DNA from: CAVVFX01 sp963747535 | Lineage (GTDB): Bacteria; Acidobacteriota; Terriglobia; Bryobacterales; Bryobacteraceae | NCBI GenBank assembly: GCA_963747535.1 | Contig: CAVVFX010000017.1 | Location: forward strand, 1,063,674-1,127,673 | DNA: 64,000 nucleotides | Direction: 5' to 3' | Program-made: the position numbers and the translations under genes | In this document: piece by piece, positions 1 to 8,370 of the stretch | How positions within the stretch are numbered: the stretch's first letter is position 1 | Layout: every line of letters begins with the position of its first letter | Notes under the pieces: generated by a model | What the model saw: only the letters and a program-made list of their open reading frames with translations | Database searches by the model: none | Told to the model about the DNA's origin: nothing

Positions 1-1584
1 GGGCAGAAACATCGGGCCGTCAAGTGTGAAGAACTGCGCCCGAAATGCTCCCGAAATCTGCAGGCGGCCTCCTAGAAACTGCATCTGGTCCTGCGCAAAA
101 ACAGATTGGCTCCGCTGCGTCACATTTACGGCGTTAGCCGCGGCGGGATTGCTCTGATCGGTGTTGTCATTCGCATAGTTCTCGTTTTCGAATTCGTAGC
201 CGCCGCTCAGCAGGTTAAAGCTGCCCAAACGGTAATGAAACTGTGCATCCGCCGTCTGGATGCGCCCGTCATAGAGCGAGCGCGTGCTGCCGTCGGGTTG
301 ATAGTCCACGCCGGCCGGCCCGTTGCCATAGCGCCGTCCATTGGAAACCAGTTGATAGCTCACGGAATAATCGAGCGCGGGTGAAGCCTGGCCGTTCAAA
401 ATGAGAGCTGCGGAGACAAAGCGCGCGGCGCGCGTGTAATCCGGATCATCCGGCGCCGGAATGAATGTGGCGCTTCCGGTGTTGAGCTGCGAAACCGGAG
501 TTCCGTTCTCGAAGAGCTTGAACAGCGCCGGCGAAAGCGGTACGGCGTTGACGATTCCCAGGCCTGACGGGTTGCCCAGGAGGTCCGCCTCTCCGAGAAC
601 CTTGCTGAAGGAATCCGCGCCGAAAAGACGCGCAGTTAAGCGGATCGAGGGCGAAAGGTGAAATGTCACGCGGCCCTGCGTGCTGGTATTGCGGAACGGA
701 GCGTCTCCACCGACGCCGCTGGTCACATCCGTTTCCCCCACTCCCAGGCTGTACTGGATCCGGTCGTCAACGAATGCGCCCGCGAGTTGCGCCCGTCCGC
801 GAAACGCTCCAAGAGATCCACCCTCCAGCAGGATGCTGCCCCGCGTGCGCCCGCCGCCTTCGTCCGTAATGACGTTGATCACTCCTCCGATCGCATTAGT
901 CCCGTAAAGCGACGACCCGGATCCCCGCATCACTTCCACCCGGTTGGTGTCGGTCAACAGCAGGTCTTCTATCAGTCCGGAGGCGTCCGCTTGAGTAGCC
1001 GATGCGTCCCGCAACCTGAGGCCGTCGACTAGTACCGCGGTGTCCTCGTCGCGCAGCCCGCGGATCTGGATGGTGGTGAAAGCTCCCGGTCCCCCGAGTT
1101 GTTGCACGCGCACGCCCGGCGCCATCGCTACGACGTCCGAGAGAGCCGCGGCATCACGCACGTCGGCATCCGTCTGGTCGATCACGGTAGTCGCCTTGGA
1201 CACGTGTTCAGGAAGTTGCGGCGTACTGGATGCGGTCACCACGATTTGTTCGTGCACTCCCGCGATTTTGAGCGCCACGTCACGAGACTCCGATACTCCG
1301 GCGCTGAGGTGGATGTCCTCGGCAAGAAACAGCGCAAAACCGGCAGCTGCGGCGCGAAGCAGGTAATCGCCCTCTGGCAAACCCGCGAAGCGGTAGTTGC
1401 CTTTGGAGTCGCTGGTAGTGGCACTGCCCGCGGCGCCGGTACGTGAGAACAGCGTAAGCGTAGCCGCAGGAACCGTCTGCCCCTGCGGATCTTTCACGAT
1501 CCCTGTAATCGAAGCGCCGGATTGCGCACTGACCGACGAACCGCAGATCATCAGAATAAAAAATACGAGCGCCTTAATATCCAT
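1..1584 (-). CDS. btuB: TonB-dependent outer-membrane receptor (BtuB type), 3' part outside window
   Basis: This is a TonB-dependent transporter read from the reverse complement; 528 codons are visible and the stop lies beyond base 1. It starts MDIKALVFFILMICGSSVSAQ, a signal peptide. Residues ~24-105 form a carboxypeptidase-regulatory-like beta domain (GASITGIVKDPQGQ), followed by a TonB-box-like EQIVVTAS and a plug domain with VAMAPGVRVQQLGG, IQIRGLRDEDTAVLVDG and YGTNAIGGVINVIT. The rest is the start of the barrel. It begins 4 bases after the stop of the cobU reading frame and lies under the cobalamin riboswitch at 2345-2509. The substrate is therefore inferred to be cobalamin or a corrinoid; the sequence alone would allow another chelate. 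The N-terminal carboxypeptidase-like domain is common in Acidobacteriota and Bacteroidota receptors. Confidence 0.85.
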   Translation of the reverse strand, partial: MDIKALVFFILMICGSSVSAQSGASITGIVKDPQGQTVPAATLTLFSRTGAAGSATTSDSKGNYRFAGLPEGDYLLRAAAAGFALFLAEDIHLSAGVSESRDVALKIAGVHEQIVVTASSTPQLPEHVSKATTVIDQTDADVRDAAALSDVVAMAPGVRVQQLGGPGAFTTIQIRGLRDEDTAVLVDGLRLRDASATQADASGLIEDLLLTDTNRVEVMRGSGSSLYGTNAIGGVINVITDEGGGRTRGSILLEGGSLGAFRGRAQLAGAFVDDRIQYSLGVGETDVTSGVGGDAPFRNTSTQGRVTFHLSPSIRLTARLFGADSFSKVLGEADLLGNPSGLGIVNAVPLSPALFKLFENGTPVSQLNTGSATFIPAPDDPDYTRAARFVSAALILNGQASPALDYSVSYQLVSNGRRYGNGPAGVDYQPDGSTRSLYDGRIQTADAQFHYRLGSFNLLSGGYEFENENYANDNTDQSNPAAANAVNVTQRSQSVFAQDQMQFLGGRLQISGAFRAQFFTLDGPMFLP

Positions 1585-1588
1585 CTGT

Positions 1589-2201
1589 TCAATCGCCTTC
1601 CAACTCCCGTGGGGCAGACGATCGTTTTTCGTCGTCTGCCATCTCCGACAGCTGCCCCACAGGTATCCGCTGAGCGCCCTTCAAATACATCGGAAGCCCG
1701 GCGACCGTTAAAATCACTTGGTCCGCCGCCTCCGCGGCCCACTGGTTCAAGAGCCCTTGCACATCGCGGAAAGCGCGCGTTACAGCAGGCTCCGGAACCG
1801 TTCCGCAACCAAGTTCATTAGAAACGAGAATGACGTGGCGCTCGCCGGCCAGCGGCGGCCATCCGCTGGACTTCAGCCCGCGCCATATCTTCCACCTGCC
1901 GCTGTGCGCCGTCACGATGCTCCCAGAATAGATTGCTGAGCCAGACAGTCAGGCAGTCGACCACCACGGCGTCTGACTCATGCGCCGCACGCTCCACTGC
2001 ATCGGCCAGCGCCAGAGGCTCTTCGATCGTTCGCCATTCGACGGGCCGGTCTGCGCGGTGCCGTGCAATGCGCGCAACCATTTCCGGATCTTGTCCGGCC
2101 TGCGCCGTCGCTACATAGCTGACGCGTCCGGCCGCTGCTGCCAGCCGCTGGGCCAGACGGGATTTGCCGCTTCTAGCGCCGCCGAGAATCAGTGTCAACA
2201 T
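1589..2201 (-). pseudogene. cobU: Adenosylcobinamide kinase/guanylyltransferase, frameshifted
   Basis: CobU phosphorylates adenosylcobinamide and transfers GMP to it in B12 nucleotide-loop assembly. The N-terminal frame (start 2201) has the P-loop GGARSGKS at residues 7-14, the SYVATAQ strand, the EWRTIEEP segment and VVVDCLTVWLSNLF. It then runs into a stop after RRAPRHSRF. The C-terminal half, with ERHVILVSNELGCG and QVILTVAGLP, continues in another frame from about 1915. The span of 613 bases fits one extra base, near 1850-1862; removing it would give about 203 residues, the normal CobU size. The last ~20 residues are encoded by the dispersed palindromic repeat at 1606-1640 and look unlike CobU. 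It is the first gene after the cobalamin riboswitch. Either a real frameshift or a sequencing error; reads would decide. Confidence 0.8.
1606..1640 (+). repeat. Dispersed palindromic repeat, copy 1
   Basis: The core is CCGTGGGGCAGAC, a short spacer with TCGTTTTTCG, then GTCTGCC, so GGCAGAC and GTCTGCC can pair. Related copies lie at 7209, 7334 and 26191. This copy is inside the 3' end of the cobU reading frame and supplies its last codons. Confidence 0.75.
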
Positions 2202-2344
2202 CGCCGAGGAGTCCGGGCCTCAATTCAATGCACCGCATTTGCCTCACAGCGAAAGTGAATGGGGAAAAACGAGAGGAAACAACCTGCGAAATGAGGTTGT
2301 CTTCTGCACGATCTGCTTTCACCGGAAGCATAGCGCTCAATCCA

Positions 2345-2509
2345 CCTGAGGCAGGTCTCCTGACTCGCAGGTCGTCACGCACCGGCTTGCCTTCCCATTC
2401 GAAGAACAGTGGACTACTGCGCCGGTGGCTCGCTGCTTACAGTGGCGGGACCGTGCGGGAATTTCACCCGCTTCCCTTTTTCACTCGCCGCAATGACGAG
2501 CACCTCAGG
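2345..2509 (-). promoter_or_regulatory. Cobalamin (B12) riboswitch
   Basis: Read on the minus strand, this has the cobalamin riboswitch core in order: GGGAAGCGGGTGAAATTCCC, then GTCCCGCCACTGTAAGC, then GGGAAGGC, and at the 3' end the B12 box GAGTCAGGAGACCTGCC. The outer stem closes with CCTCAGG (2503-2509) pairing with CCTGAGG (2345-2351). It lies about 145 bases upstream of cobU and the TonB receptor. Cobalamin binding would be expected to repress both, since the family usually turns off uptake and synthesis genes when B12 is present. Confidence 0.93.
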
Positions 2510-2595
2510 GAAGCCTCAAACTACCACATCGCTTCCGGTCGGGTCAATCGTATTTCCATCTGTTTTACAGCACCCCATTCGCAAATCTCGCTATA

Positions 2596-4782
2596 ATGCG
2601 GCATCTTGCAATGAATCAAACGGAAACCTCCACTCCCCCTCCGATCCTGTCCTCCGAAGCGGCCCCGTCGGGCTCCCTGGGACTCTATGCGGTCACCATT
2701 TTCTTGAGCGCGTTCCTGCTCTTCCAGGTACAACCCATGATCGCCAAGCTGATCCTGCCCTGGTTCGGCGGATCGGCCGCGGTCTGGGTCACCTGCATGC
2801 TGTTCTTCCAGATCGCCCTGCTTCTGGGCTACGGTTACGCGCATTTCATCGTGCGCACGGTACCGCTCCGCCACCAGGCGATAGTGCATATCTCGCTTCT
2901 CCTCATCAGTCTGGCCACCCTCCCGATCCTGCCCAATCCGCGATGGAAACCGGCGGGCGGCGATGATCCGCTCCTGGGCATCATGGGCCTGCTTGCAGTC
3001 ACCGTCGGCTTGCCTTACATGCTTCTGTCCTCGACGAGCCCTCTGCTGCAATCCTGGTACTCGCGTTCCCGCGAAGGCGGATTTCCCTATCGTTTTTTCG
3101 CCCTCTCCAACCTCGGCTCGATGCTGGCTCTGCTCAGCTACCCGATCCTGGTCGAACCCTATCTCAGTAACCAGACGCAGGTGTGGGTCTGGTCGTGCGC
3201 ATTCTTTGTGTTCGCCGGTTGCTGCGTGGCCGTGGCGCTTTCGAGCCGCAGAGGACACGCTGCGGTGGTACAGGCGCAACAGGAGGTCCCCGCGCCCGGC
3301 TGGGGCATCCGCGTCCTTTGGATGTTGCTGGCGGCCGTCGCCTCCGGTATGTTGCTGGCCGTCACCAACCATATGACCCAGAACGTAGCCGCGATTCCGT
3401 TCCTCTGGATCGCGCCCCTCAGTCTTTACCTGCTATCGTTCATCCTCTGCTTCGAGAGTCACCGCTGGTATTCGCGCACGGTCTTCGTGCCGATTTTCGC
3501 GGTAGCCGTGGGGTCGCTGGCGTGGTTCATCACGGCCATGGAGACGCCGGACAAATTGATCCTCGCGCTGGTCTACCTGGCGATGGTTCTCTTCGTCGTC
3601 TGCATGGTATGCCACGGTGAACTCTCGCGCCTGAAACCCGATGCCGCGCACCTGACAGGCTTCTACCTGACCATCTCCGTGGGCGGCGCGATCGGCGGCC
3701 TCTTCGTCGCGTACTTCGCGCCGCGGGTCTTCAACTCGCTCTACGAATTTCCGGTTCTGGTTTGCGTCTGCCCGTTATTAATTCTCTGGGTTTTCCTGCG
3801 GGAGCGTCTTCAGGGCAGGGAGATCGTGGTTGACCAGGTCGCTTCCGACCAGGTTGTATCCGACGAAGTCCAGCCCGTCCAGACCCGGCAGTGGCACCCC
3901 AGCATCTGGTGGGGCGCCTGGAGCGTCGCCTGCGCGTTGTCTCTGGCCATGGCGGGCTATCTGGCGCGGGGACAGTTTAACAACGTCAAGGGCGCCCGGT
4001 TGCTCGTGCGCAATTTCTACGGCGCCCTCCGCGTCGCGGACATCTATGATGAAGGCATTCCGGTCCGGCAGCTCTCGCACGGCACCATCAATCACGGCGA
4101 GCAGATCATCGATCCTCTGCGCGGCCGCTGGCCCACCACTTACTACGGGCCAAATTCCGGAGTCGGCTTGACGATCAAGAAGTTGCAGGAGAGCGGACCT
4201 ATCCGCTACGGCGTGATCGGCCTGGGAACCGGCACCCTATCCACCTACGCACGCAAGGGCGATTACTGCCGCATTTACGACATCAACCCCCTGGTGATGG
4301 ATATCGCGCGCACCCAGTTCACCTTCGTTCCCGGGAGTCCCGCGAAGGTCGAGACAGTCCTCGGCGATGCGCGTCTCTCGCTCGAGGGTGACTCACCGCA
4401 GCGCTTCGATGTGCTTGCCGTCGACGCGTTTTCGAGCGACTCGATACCTATCCATCTGCTCACGCGTGAAGCGTTTCTGGTGTACTGGCGGCAACTGAAG
4501 CCCGACGGCGTACTAGCGGTCCACGTCTCCAACCGTTATCTCAACCTGGAGCCGGTGGTGGACCTGGCCGCCGGATCGATGGGTAAGCACACTGCCTTTA
4601 TTTCGTCGGAAGAAGATCTGGCTTCCGACGTTTTCACATCCGACTGGGTACTGGTTACCTCCCGCCCCGGGTTCCTCGAGAACGAGCCCATCAAATCGGC
4701 CCGCTCCGACCCCGCCACGCGTCCGCACATCAGGATGTGGACCGACGATTATAGTAATCTCTGGCAGATCGTGAACAAGTAA
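2596..4782 (+). CDS. Fused membrane / spermidine-synthase-like protein
   Basis: A 728-residue protein with two parts. The first ~410 residues hold many hydrophobic helices, starting with LYAVTIFLSAFLLFQVQPMI and including a run ending MLLAVTNHMTQNVAAIPFLW. The last ~290 residues form a Rossmann methyltransferase-like fold of the polyamine aminopropyltransferase type, with YGVIGLGTGTLSTYA, a DINPLV acidic strand, GDARLSL and DVLAVDAFSSDSIP. Such fused MFS/spermidine-synthase proteins are common in Acidobacteriota; their substrate is not established, so polyamine synthesis should not be assumed. The ATG at 2596 overlaps a TATAAT hexamer (2592-2597). If that is a -10 box, translation would start at ATG 2611 (MNQTETS). 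Neither start has a clear ribosome site. Confidence 0.85.
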   Translation: MRHLAMNQTETSTPPPILSSEAAPSGSLGLYAVTIFLSAFLLFQVQPMIAKLILPWFGGSAAVWVTCMLFFQIALLLGYGYAHFIVRTVPLRHQAIVHISLLLISLATLPILPNPRWKPAGGDDPLLGIMGLLAVTVGLPYMLLSSTSPLLQSWYSRSREGGFPYRFFALSNLGSMLALLSYPILVEPYLSNQTQVWVWSCAFFVFAGCCVAVALSSRRGHAAVVQAQQEVPAPGWGIRVLWMLLAAVASGMLLAVTNHMTQNVAAIPFLWIAPLSLYLLSFILCFESHRWYSRTVFVPIFAVAVGSLAWFITAMETPDKLILALVYLAMVLFVVCMVCHGELSRLKPDAAHLTGFYLTISVGGAIGGLFVAYFAPRVFNSLYEFPVLVCVCPLLILWVFLRERLQGREIVVDQVASDQVVSDEVQPVQTRQWHPSIWWGAWSVACALSLAMAGYLARGQFNNVKGARLLVRNFYGALRVADIYDEGIPVRQLSHGTINHGEQIIDPLRGRWPTTYYGPNSGVGLTIKKLQESGPIRYGVIGLGTGTLSTYARKGDYCRIYDINPLVMDIARTQFTFVPGSPAKVETVLGDARLSLEGDSPQRFDVLAVDAFSSDSIPIHLLTREAFLVYWRQLKPDGVLAVHVSNRYLNLEPVVDLAAGSMGKHTAFISSEEDLASDVFTSDWVLVTSRPGFLENEPIKSARSDPATRPHIRMWTDDYSNLWQIVNK

Positions 4783-4840
4783 TTGTCGGTTGTCAGCTAC
4801 CGCTCCCTTACAACTGAAGACTGATAACTGACAATCTTTT
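4782..4840 (+). terminator. Inverted repeat with T-tract after the spermidine-synthase-like gene
   Basis: ATTGTCGGTTGTCAG (4782-4796) pairs with CTGATAACTGACAAT (4821-4835) at 13 of 15 positions, followed by CTTTT. It begins at the stop codon of the preceding gene, as expected of an intrinsic terminator. Its sequence style matches the repeat at 8892-8940. Confidence 0.5.
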
Positions 4841-4968
4841 ACAACCTGACCGCGTAACGGCCCCGCAAATTGCTCGTCTGTCTAGGTGGAAGGCAAGTTG
4901 AATCGGCCGAGTCGCCGCGCTAGCCAAGATCCAAAATCATTCAAACATCGAATTAAAGGATTCCAATT

Positions 4969-5391
4969 ATGTTCAACGCTATTCGTGTGTCCCGCGTCGT
5001 TACCGCTGCCGCCGTAGCTGCGCTCGGCGTAGTTTTTATCGTAGGCGCTTCGTCTCCTCTGCAGGCTGAATCGTTGACCGGAAGTGAGGCCACGGTCACG
5101 TTCGATCGTCCCGTCGAGGTTCCCGGAAAAGTGTTGCCTCCTGGCTCCTATGTTTTCAAAACCATGAACAACGAGGACATCGTCCAGGTTTTCAGCGCCG
5201 ACCAGAAGCATCTTTTTGCCACGCTCTCAGTCATCCCGGAAGACCGCCCCGCGCGGGACGACAATAGCGATAGCTTTGTCCAACTCAATAAGACTCGCGC
5301 CGATACCCCAGAGGAAGTCGGAAGCATCTTCATCGCCGGACACTCCACTGGCTTTCAGTTCGTCTACCCCTCCGCTCAAGCTCGCCGCTAA
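4969..5391 (+). CDS. Small exported protein of unknown function
   Basis: 140 residues. It begins with a positively charged start and a hydrophobic stretch (AAAVAALGVVFIVGASSPLQA) that reads as a signal peptide cleaved near residue 33. The mature part has the pattern VTFDRPVEVPGKVLPPGSYV, seen in small periplasmic beta-rich proteins of Acidobacteriota that appear as hypothetical. No catalytic motif is visible. A ribosome site is suggested by AAAGGA (4956-4961), 7 bases before the ATG. It stands alone between two hairpins. Confidence 0.75.
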   Translation: MFNAIRVSRVVTAAAVAALGVVFIVGASSPLQAESLTGSEATVTFDRPVEVPGKVLPPGSYVFKTMNNEDIVQVFSADQKHLFATLSVIPEDRPARDDNSDSFVQLNKTRADTPEEVGSIFIAGHSTGFQFVYPSAQARR

Positions 5392-5419
5392 TCACTGCCC
5401 CTGGTGACCGCCTTCAATC

Positions 5420-5453
5420 GTTGCCGCGAGATCTCCTCCAATCTCGCGGCAAC
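5420..5453 (+). terminator. Perfect 13-bp hairpin between convergent genes
   Basis: GTTGCCGCGAGAT (5420-5432) and ATCTCGCGGCAAC (5441-5453) are exact reverse complements with an 8-base loop. It lies between the convergent ends of the exported-protein gene and tdh and could stop transcription from both sides. There is no T-tract, so the role is inferred. Confidence 0.45.
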
Positions 5454-5487
5454 GGGCTTGGAGCAACAGCGGGGCCGCGCGTTCTTT

Positions 5488-6522
5488 TCAGGCGTGCGGC
5501 GTCCAATTCAGAATCACCTTCCCCGCACTTCCTCCCCTCATCGCGTCGAACCCCTTCTCAAATTCCTCGCATCTCAAACGATGAGTAATCACGGGCGTGA
5601 TATCCAGGCCGGACTCCACCATGACGGTCATCTTGTACCAGGTGTCATACATCTCCCGGCCGTAGATACCTTTGATCGTGAGCATGTTGAAGATCACCTG
5701 GTTCCAGTTGATCGCCACTTCCTTCGACGGGATCCCCAGCATCGCAATCCTTCCGCCGTGGCTCATGTTGTCGAGCATCTCGCGAAAGGCCACCGGACTG
5801 CCTGACATCTCCAGGCCCACGTCGAAACCCTCGAGCATTCCGAGTTGCTTCTGCACCTCTTTGACCGGAGTCTTGGTGGGATCGATCGCCAGCGTCGCGC
5901 CCATCTTGCGCGCCAGTTCCAGTCGCACCGGGTTGAGATCGGTCACCACCACATGCCGTGCCGCGGCATGGCGCACCACTGCGGCCGCCATGATGCCGAT
6001 CGGTCCGGCGCCGGTAATCAGCACATCCTCACCGAGCACCGGGAACGACAGCGCCGTGTGAACTGCGTTTCCGAACGGATCGAAGATCGCCGCGACCTCC
6101 TGGTCGACCTGGCGGTCGTGACGCCAGATATTCGTCATGGGCAGCGAAATATATTCCGCGAAAGCTCCGGGCCGGTTCACGCCGACGCCACTGGTATGCG
6201 CGCAAAGATGCCGGTGCCCCGCGAAACAATTGCGGCAGCGGCCGCACACCACGTGTCCTTCGCCACTGACGATGTCGCCGGGATGGAAGTCGCTGACATT
6301 CGATCCCACCTCGACAATCTCGCCTACGAACTCGTGCCCGATGGCCATGGGTACCGGAATGGTGGCCTTGGCCCAATCATCCCATTCGTAGATGTGCAGA
6401 TCCGTCCCGCAAATACCGGTGTAGTGCACGCGGATCAGGACGTCGTTAATGCCGTACTCCGGTTCAGGAATGTCCTCCATCCAAAGTCCTCGTTCGGCAC
6501 GCGCCTTCACTAACGCTTTCAT
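5488..6522 (-). CDS. tdh: L-threonine 3-dehydrogenase
   Basis: Zinc-dependent medium-chain dehydrogenase that oxidises L-threonine to 2-amino-3-ketobutyrate with NAD+, in the cytoplasm. 344 residues, against about 341 for the E. coli enzyme. The catalytic zinc site shows as GICGTD (Cys38) and GHEFVGE. The structural zinc site is the four-cysteine lobe CGRCRNC...HLC at ~94-108. The NAD-binding fold has GAGPIGIMAA. The family signature NWNQVIFNMLTIKGIYGREM is present. It is transcribed away from the exported-protein gene at 6576, sharing a ~50-base AT-rich gap. No partner gene for 2-amino-3-ketobutyrate CoA ligase (kbl) is seen beside it. Confidence 0.95.
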   Translation of the reverse strand: MKALVKARAERGLWMEDIPEPEYGINDVLIRVHYTGICGTDLHIYEWDDWAKATIPVPMAIGHEFVGEIVEVGSNVSDFHPGDIVSGEGHVVCGRCRNCFAGHRHLCAHTSGVGVNRPGAFAEYISLPMTNIWRHDRQVDQEVAAIFDPFGNAVHTALSFPVLGEDVLITGAGPIGIMAAAVVRHAAARHVVVTDLNPVRLELARKMGATLAIDPTKTPVKEVQKQLGMLEGFDVGLEMSGSPVAFREMLDNMSHGGRIAMLGIPSKEVAINWNQVIFNMLTIKGIYGREMYDTWYKMTVMVESGLDITPVITHRLRCEEFEKGFDAMRGGSAGKVILNWTPHA

Positions 6523-6575
6523 ATTTTTATGGTATATTTTCCGCCCGCGCGCCCTTGCGCTAAACTAATTCACAT

Positions 6576-7208
6576 ATGAAATACGCCCTCTTCCTGCTCG
6601 CCGCCCTTCCGGCCTTCACTCAGATGATGGGAATGGGGATGCACCCTCCCGAAATCCCCGGCATGTTTCACCCGGTCGTCGGGGCCGGTGCGGAGTACCA
6701 TATCTCGACCGCGCGCCAACCCAATGCGACTTTCGCTTTCGTGATCGTCGGTCAGGAGGGAGACGGCTACTGGATGGAAATTCGGTCGAGCGCCAACGGC
6801 AATGCCGTCCTGATGAAGGAATTGATTGCTGGCGAACCGCCCCAACCCAAGCGTATGATCTTCCAGTCGAGCGGACGGCCACCCATGGAAATGCCGATGT
6901 CGATGATGGGCGGCGCAGGCGCTGCCAGTGCCGCTCACACCGGAGGAAGCGGAGCCTCGGGCGGTGGTATCGGAGCGAAAGTCGGGACAGAAACGGTTAC
7001 GGTCCCCGCCGGGACTTTTGACTGCGAGCATTACACCAGTGACTCCAACGGCAAGCACTCCGACGTCTGGATCTCCACCAAAATTTCACCCTACGGCTTG
7101 GTGAAGATGACCTCTGCCGGCACCCATATGGAGTTGCAGAAGGTCCTGGAGCATGAGACGTCGCAGATCAAGGGAGAGCCCATGAAAATCAACATCCCGG
7201 GCCGCTGA
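6576..7208 (+). CDS. Exported protein, unknown function
   Basis: 210 residues with a short signal peptide (MKYALFLLAALPAFTQ) and a methionine-rich start (MMGMGM). A Gly/Ala/Ser linker at ~110-135 follows. The second half (VGTETVTVPAGTFDCEHYTS, then DVWISTKISPYGLVKM) resembles DUF-type beta proteins that track a conversion of a measured quantity, frequent as hypothetical in this phylum. No catalytic residues are recognised. It is divergent from tdh. Its stop is followed directly by the tandem palindromic repeats at 7209. Confidence 0.75.
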   Translation: MKYALFLLAALPAFTQMMGMGMHPPEIPGMFHPVVGAGAEYHISTARQPNATFAFVIVGQEGDGYWMEIRSSANGNAVLMKELIAGEPPQPKRMIFQSSGRPPMEMPMSMMGGAGAASAAHTGGSGASGGGIGAKVGTETVTVPAGTFDCEHYTSDSNGKHSDVWISTKISPYGLVKMTSAGTHMELQKVLEHETSQIKGEPMKINIPGR

Positions 7209-7324
7209 CCCGTGGGGCAGACCATCGTTCTTCGTGGTCTGCCCGCTGCGCAGCAGCGTTCTTCTCTCTGCACAGCAGACATTCCGTCCCCCGAGTCCAC
7301 CCACGCCCGATTTGACTTCCAACC
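7209..7324 (+). repeat. Palindromic repeat, copy 2 (tandem unit A)
   Basis: Starts CCCGTGGGGCAGACCATCG and then GTGGTCTGCC, followed by GCGCAGCAGCGTTCTTCTC, CAGCAGACATTCCGTCCCC and CCCACGCCCGATTTGACTTC. The following 125 bases repeat the same order of blocks with substitutions. The GCAGACCA and TGGTCTGC arms can form a hairpin just after the upstream stop codon. Confidence 0.8.
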
Positions 7325-7333
7325 CGGCCACAG

Positions 7334-7449
7334 CCCGTACGGCAGACCATCGTTTTTTGTGGTCTGCGGTTGCGCAGCAGCCTTCTTAAGTCTCCGCAGC
7401 AGACATCTTGTCCCCTCGACTGCACCCACGCCCGATTTGACTTCCAACC
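7334..7449 (+). repeat. Palindromic repeat, copy 3 (tandem unit B)
   Basis: Second tandem unit, offset 125 bases from unit A: CCCGTACGGCAGACCATCG, GTGGTCTGC, GCGCAGCAGCCTTCTTAAG, GCAGCAGACATCTTGTCCCC, CCCACGCCCGATTTGACTTC. The two units differ by point changes, so the duplication is not recent. The stretch 7450-7533 has no repeat or gene that I can support. Confidence 0.8.
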
Positions 7450-7674
7450 TCCGCCCTCCGTATATTTAAACTGACGGAGCATATTTGCCATGGGTCTGCA
7501 GCAAATGCGATCGTACGCGATCCCGGGAGGTGAGCCTTCTCGAGTACTCGCGTAGGCTCGGCCGAAGCGCTCTTCAACCTCGCCTGTAAGATCCCGCATG
7601 GGTTTTTTTCGGTTCTGTTTCCGGATGAGTGCCGGATTTGTAACCAGCCGTTAACCCGGATCACCCGGATCCCG

Positions 7675-8370
7675 GTGTGCCCCGACTGCCTGAATGGCCC
7701 CAAACCGCTCCTGGCGGCATATTTCTGCAGATGCTGCCATACCCCGTTCAGTAACAGCTTTCCTTTGGATGAGAACGGGCTTTGTACCTTGTGCGCGGGC
7801 GGGATGCGCGGGTTCGATCGCGCCTATTCCTACGGCTTCTACGAAGGCCCGTTGCGTAAACTGATTCATCTTTTCAAGTACTCCGGAATAAAGCCGTTGG
7901 GTAAGCGACTCGCGGGCCTCCTGTCGCGGGCGTTACCCGGCGAAGATGATGCCGGCTTCGATGCTGTCGTGCCGATGCCCTTGCACTGGCGCCGTCGCTG
8001 GAGGCGTGGATTCAATCAAAGTGAAATATTGGCGCGTCTGGTTGCCGCCGAGCGCCGCATCCGTATGATCGATGTCGTGAAGCGCGTTCGTGCCACCGCT
8101 GTACAGGCGGGTTTAACTAACAGCAATCGCAGGAAAAACGTTGCCGGCGCGTTTCGCGTTTTCAAAAAAGCGCAAGTCGCCGGCCAACGGATTCTGCTGA
8201 TCGACGACGTCATGACCACTGGAGCTACCGCGTCCGCGTGCGCTTCGGCGCTGAAGCGGGCGGGAGCCCGTTCGGTTACGCTTCTCACCCTGGCGCGGGT
8301 GGACCGCCGATTCGCGCCTCTCCAGTCCACTGCCATGAAGAGACCTGCTTCCGAGGAAAAAATGCGATGA
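7675..8370 (+). CDS. comF: ComF family phosphoribosyltransferase-like protein (5' end uncertain)
   Basis: ComF-type protein: N-terminal zinc-binding cysteines (CPDC, then CRCCHTPF and CTLC) and a C-terminal PRTase fold with ILLIDDVMTTGATASAC near residues 160-180. Family members act in natural transformation or in nucleotide scavenging; the role here is unknown. The usual first cysteine pair, CRIC in LFPDECRICNQPL, lies upstream in the same frame at about 7615-7653, so GTG 7675 is too late to be the natural start. The frame is open back to a TGA at 7531, but has no ATG, GTG or TTG there. Either a 1-base frameshift has cut off the true start or a rare start codon is used. It overlaps the HNH gene by ATGA. 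Confidence 0.8.
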   Translation: MCPDCLNGPKPLLAAYFCRCCHTPFSNSFPLDENGLCTLCAGGMRGFDRAYSYGFYEGPLRKLIHLFKYSGIKPLGKRLAGLLSRALPGEDDAGFDAVVPMPLHWRRRWRRGFNQSEILARLVAAERRIRMIDVVKRVRATAVQAGLTNSNRRKNVAGAFRVFKKAQVAGQRILLIDDVMTTGATASACASALKRAGARSVTLLTLARVDRRFAPLQSTAMKRPASEEKMR

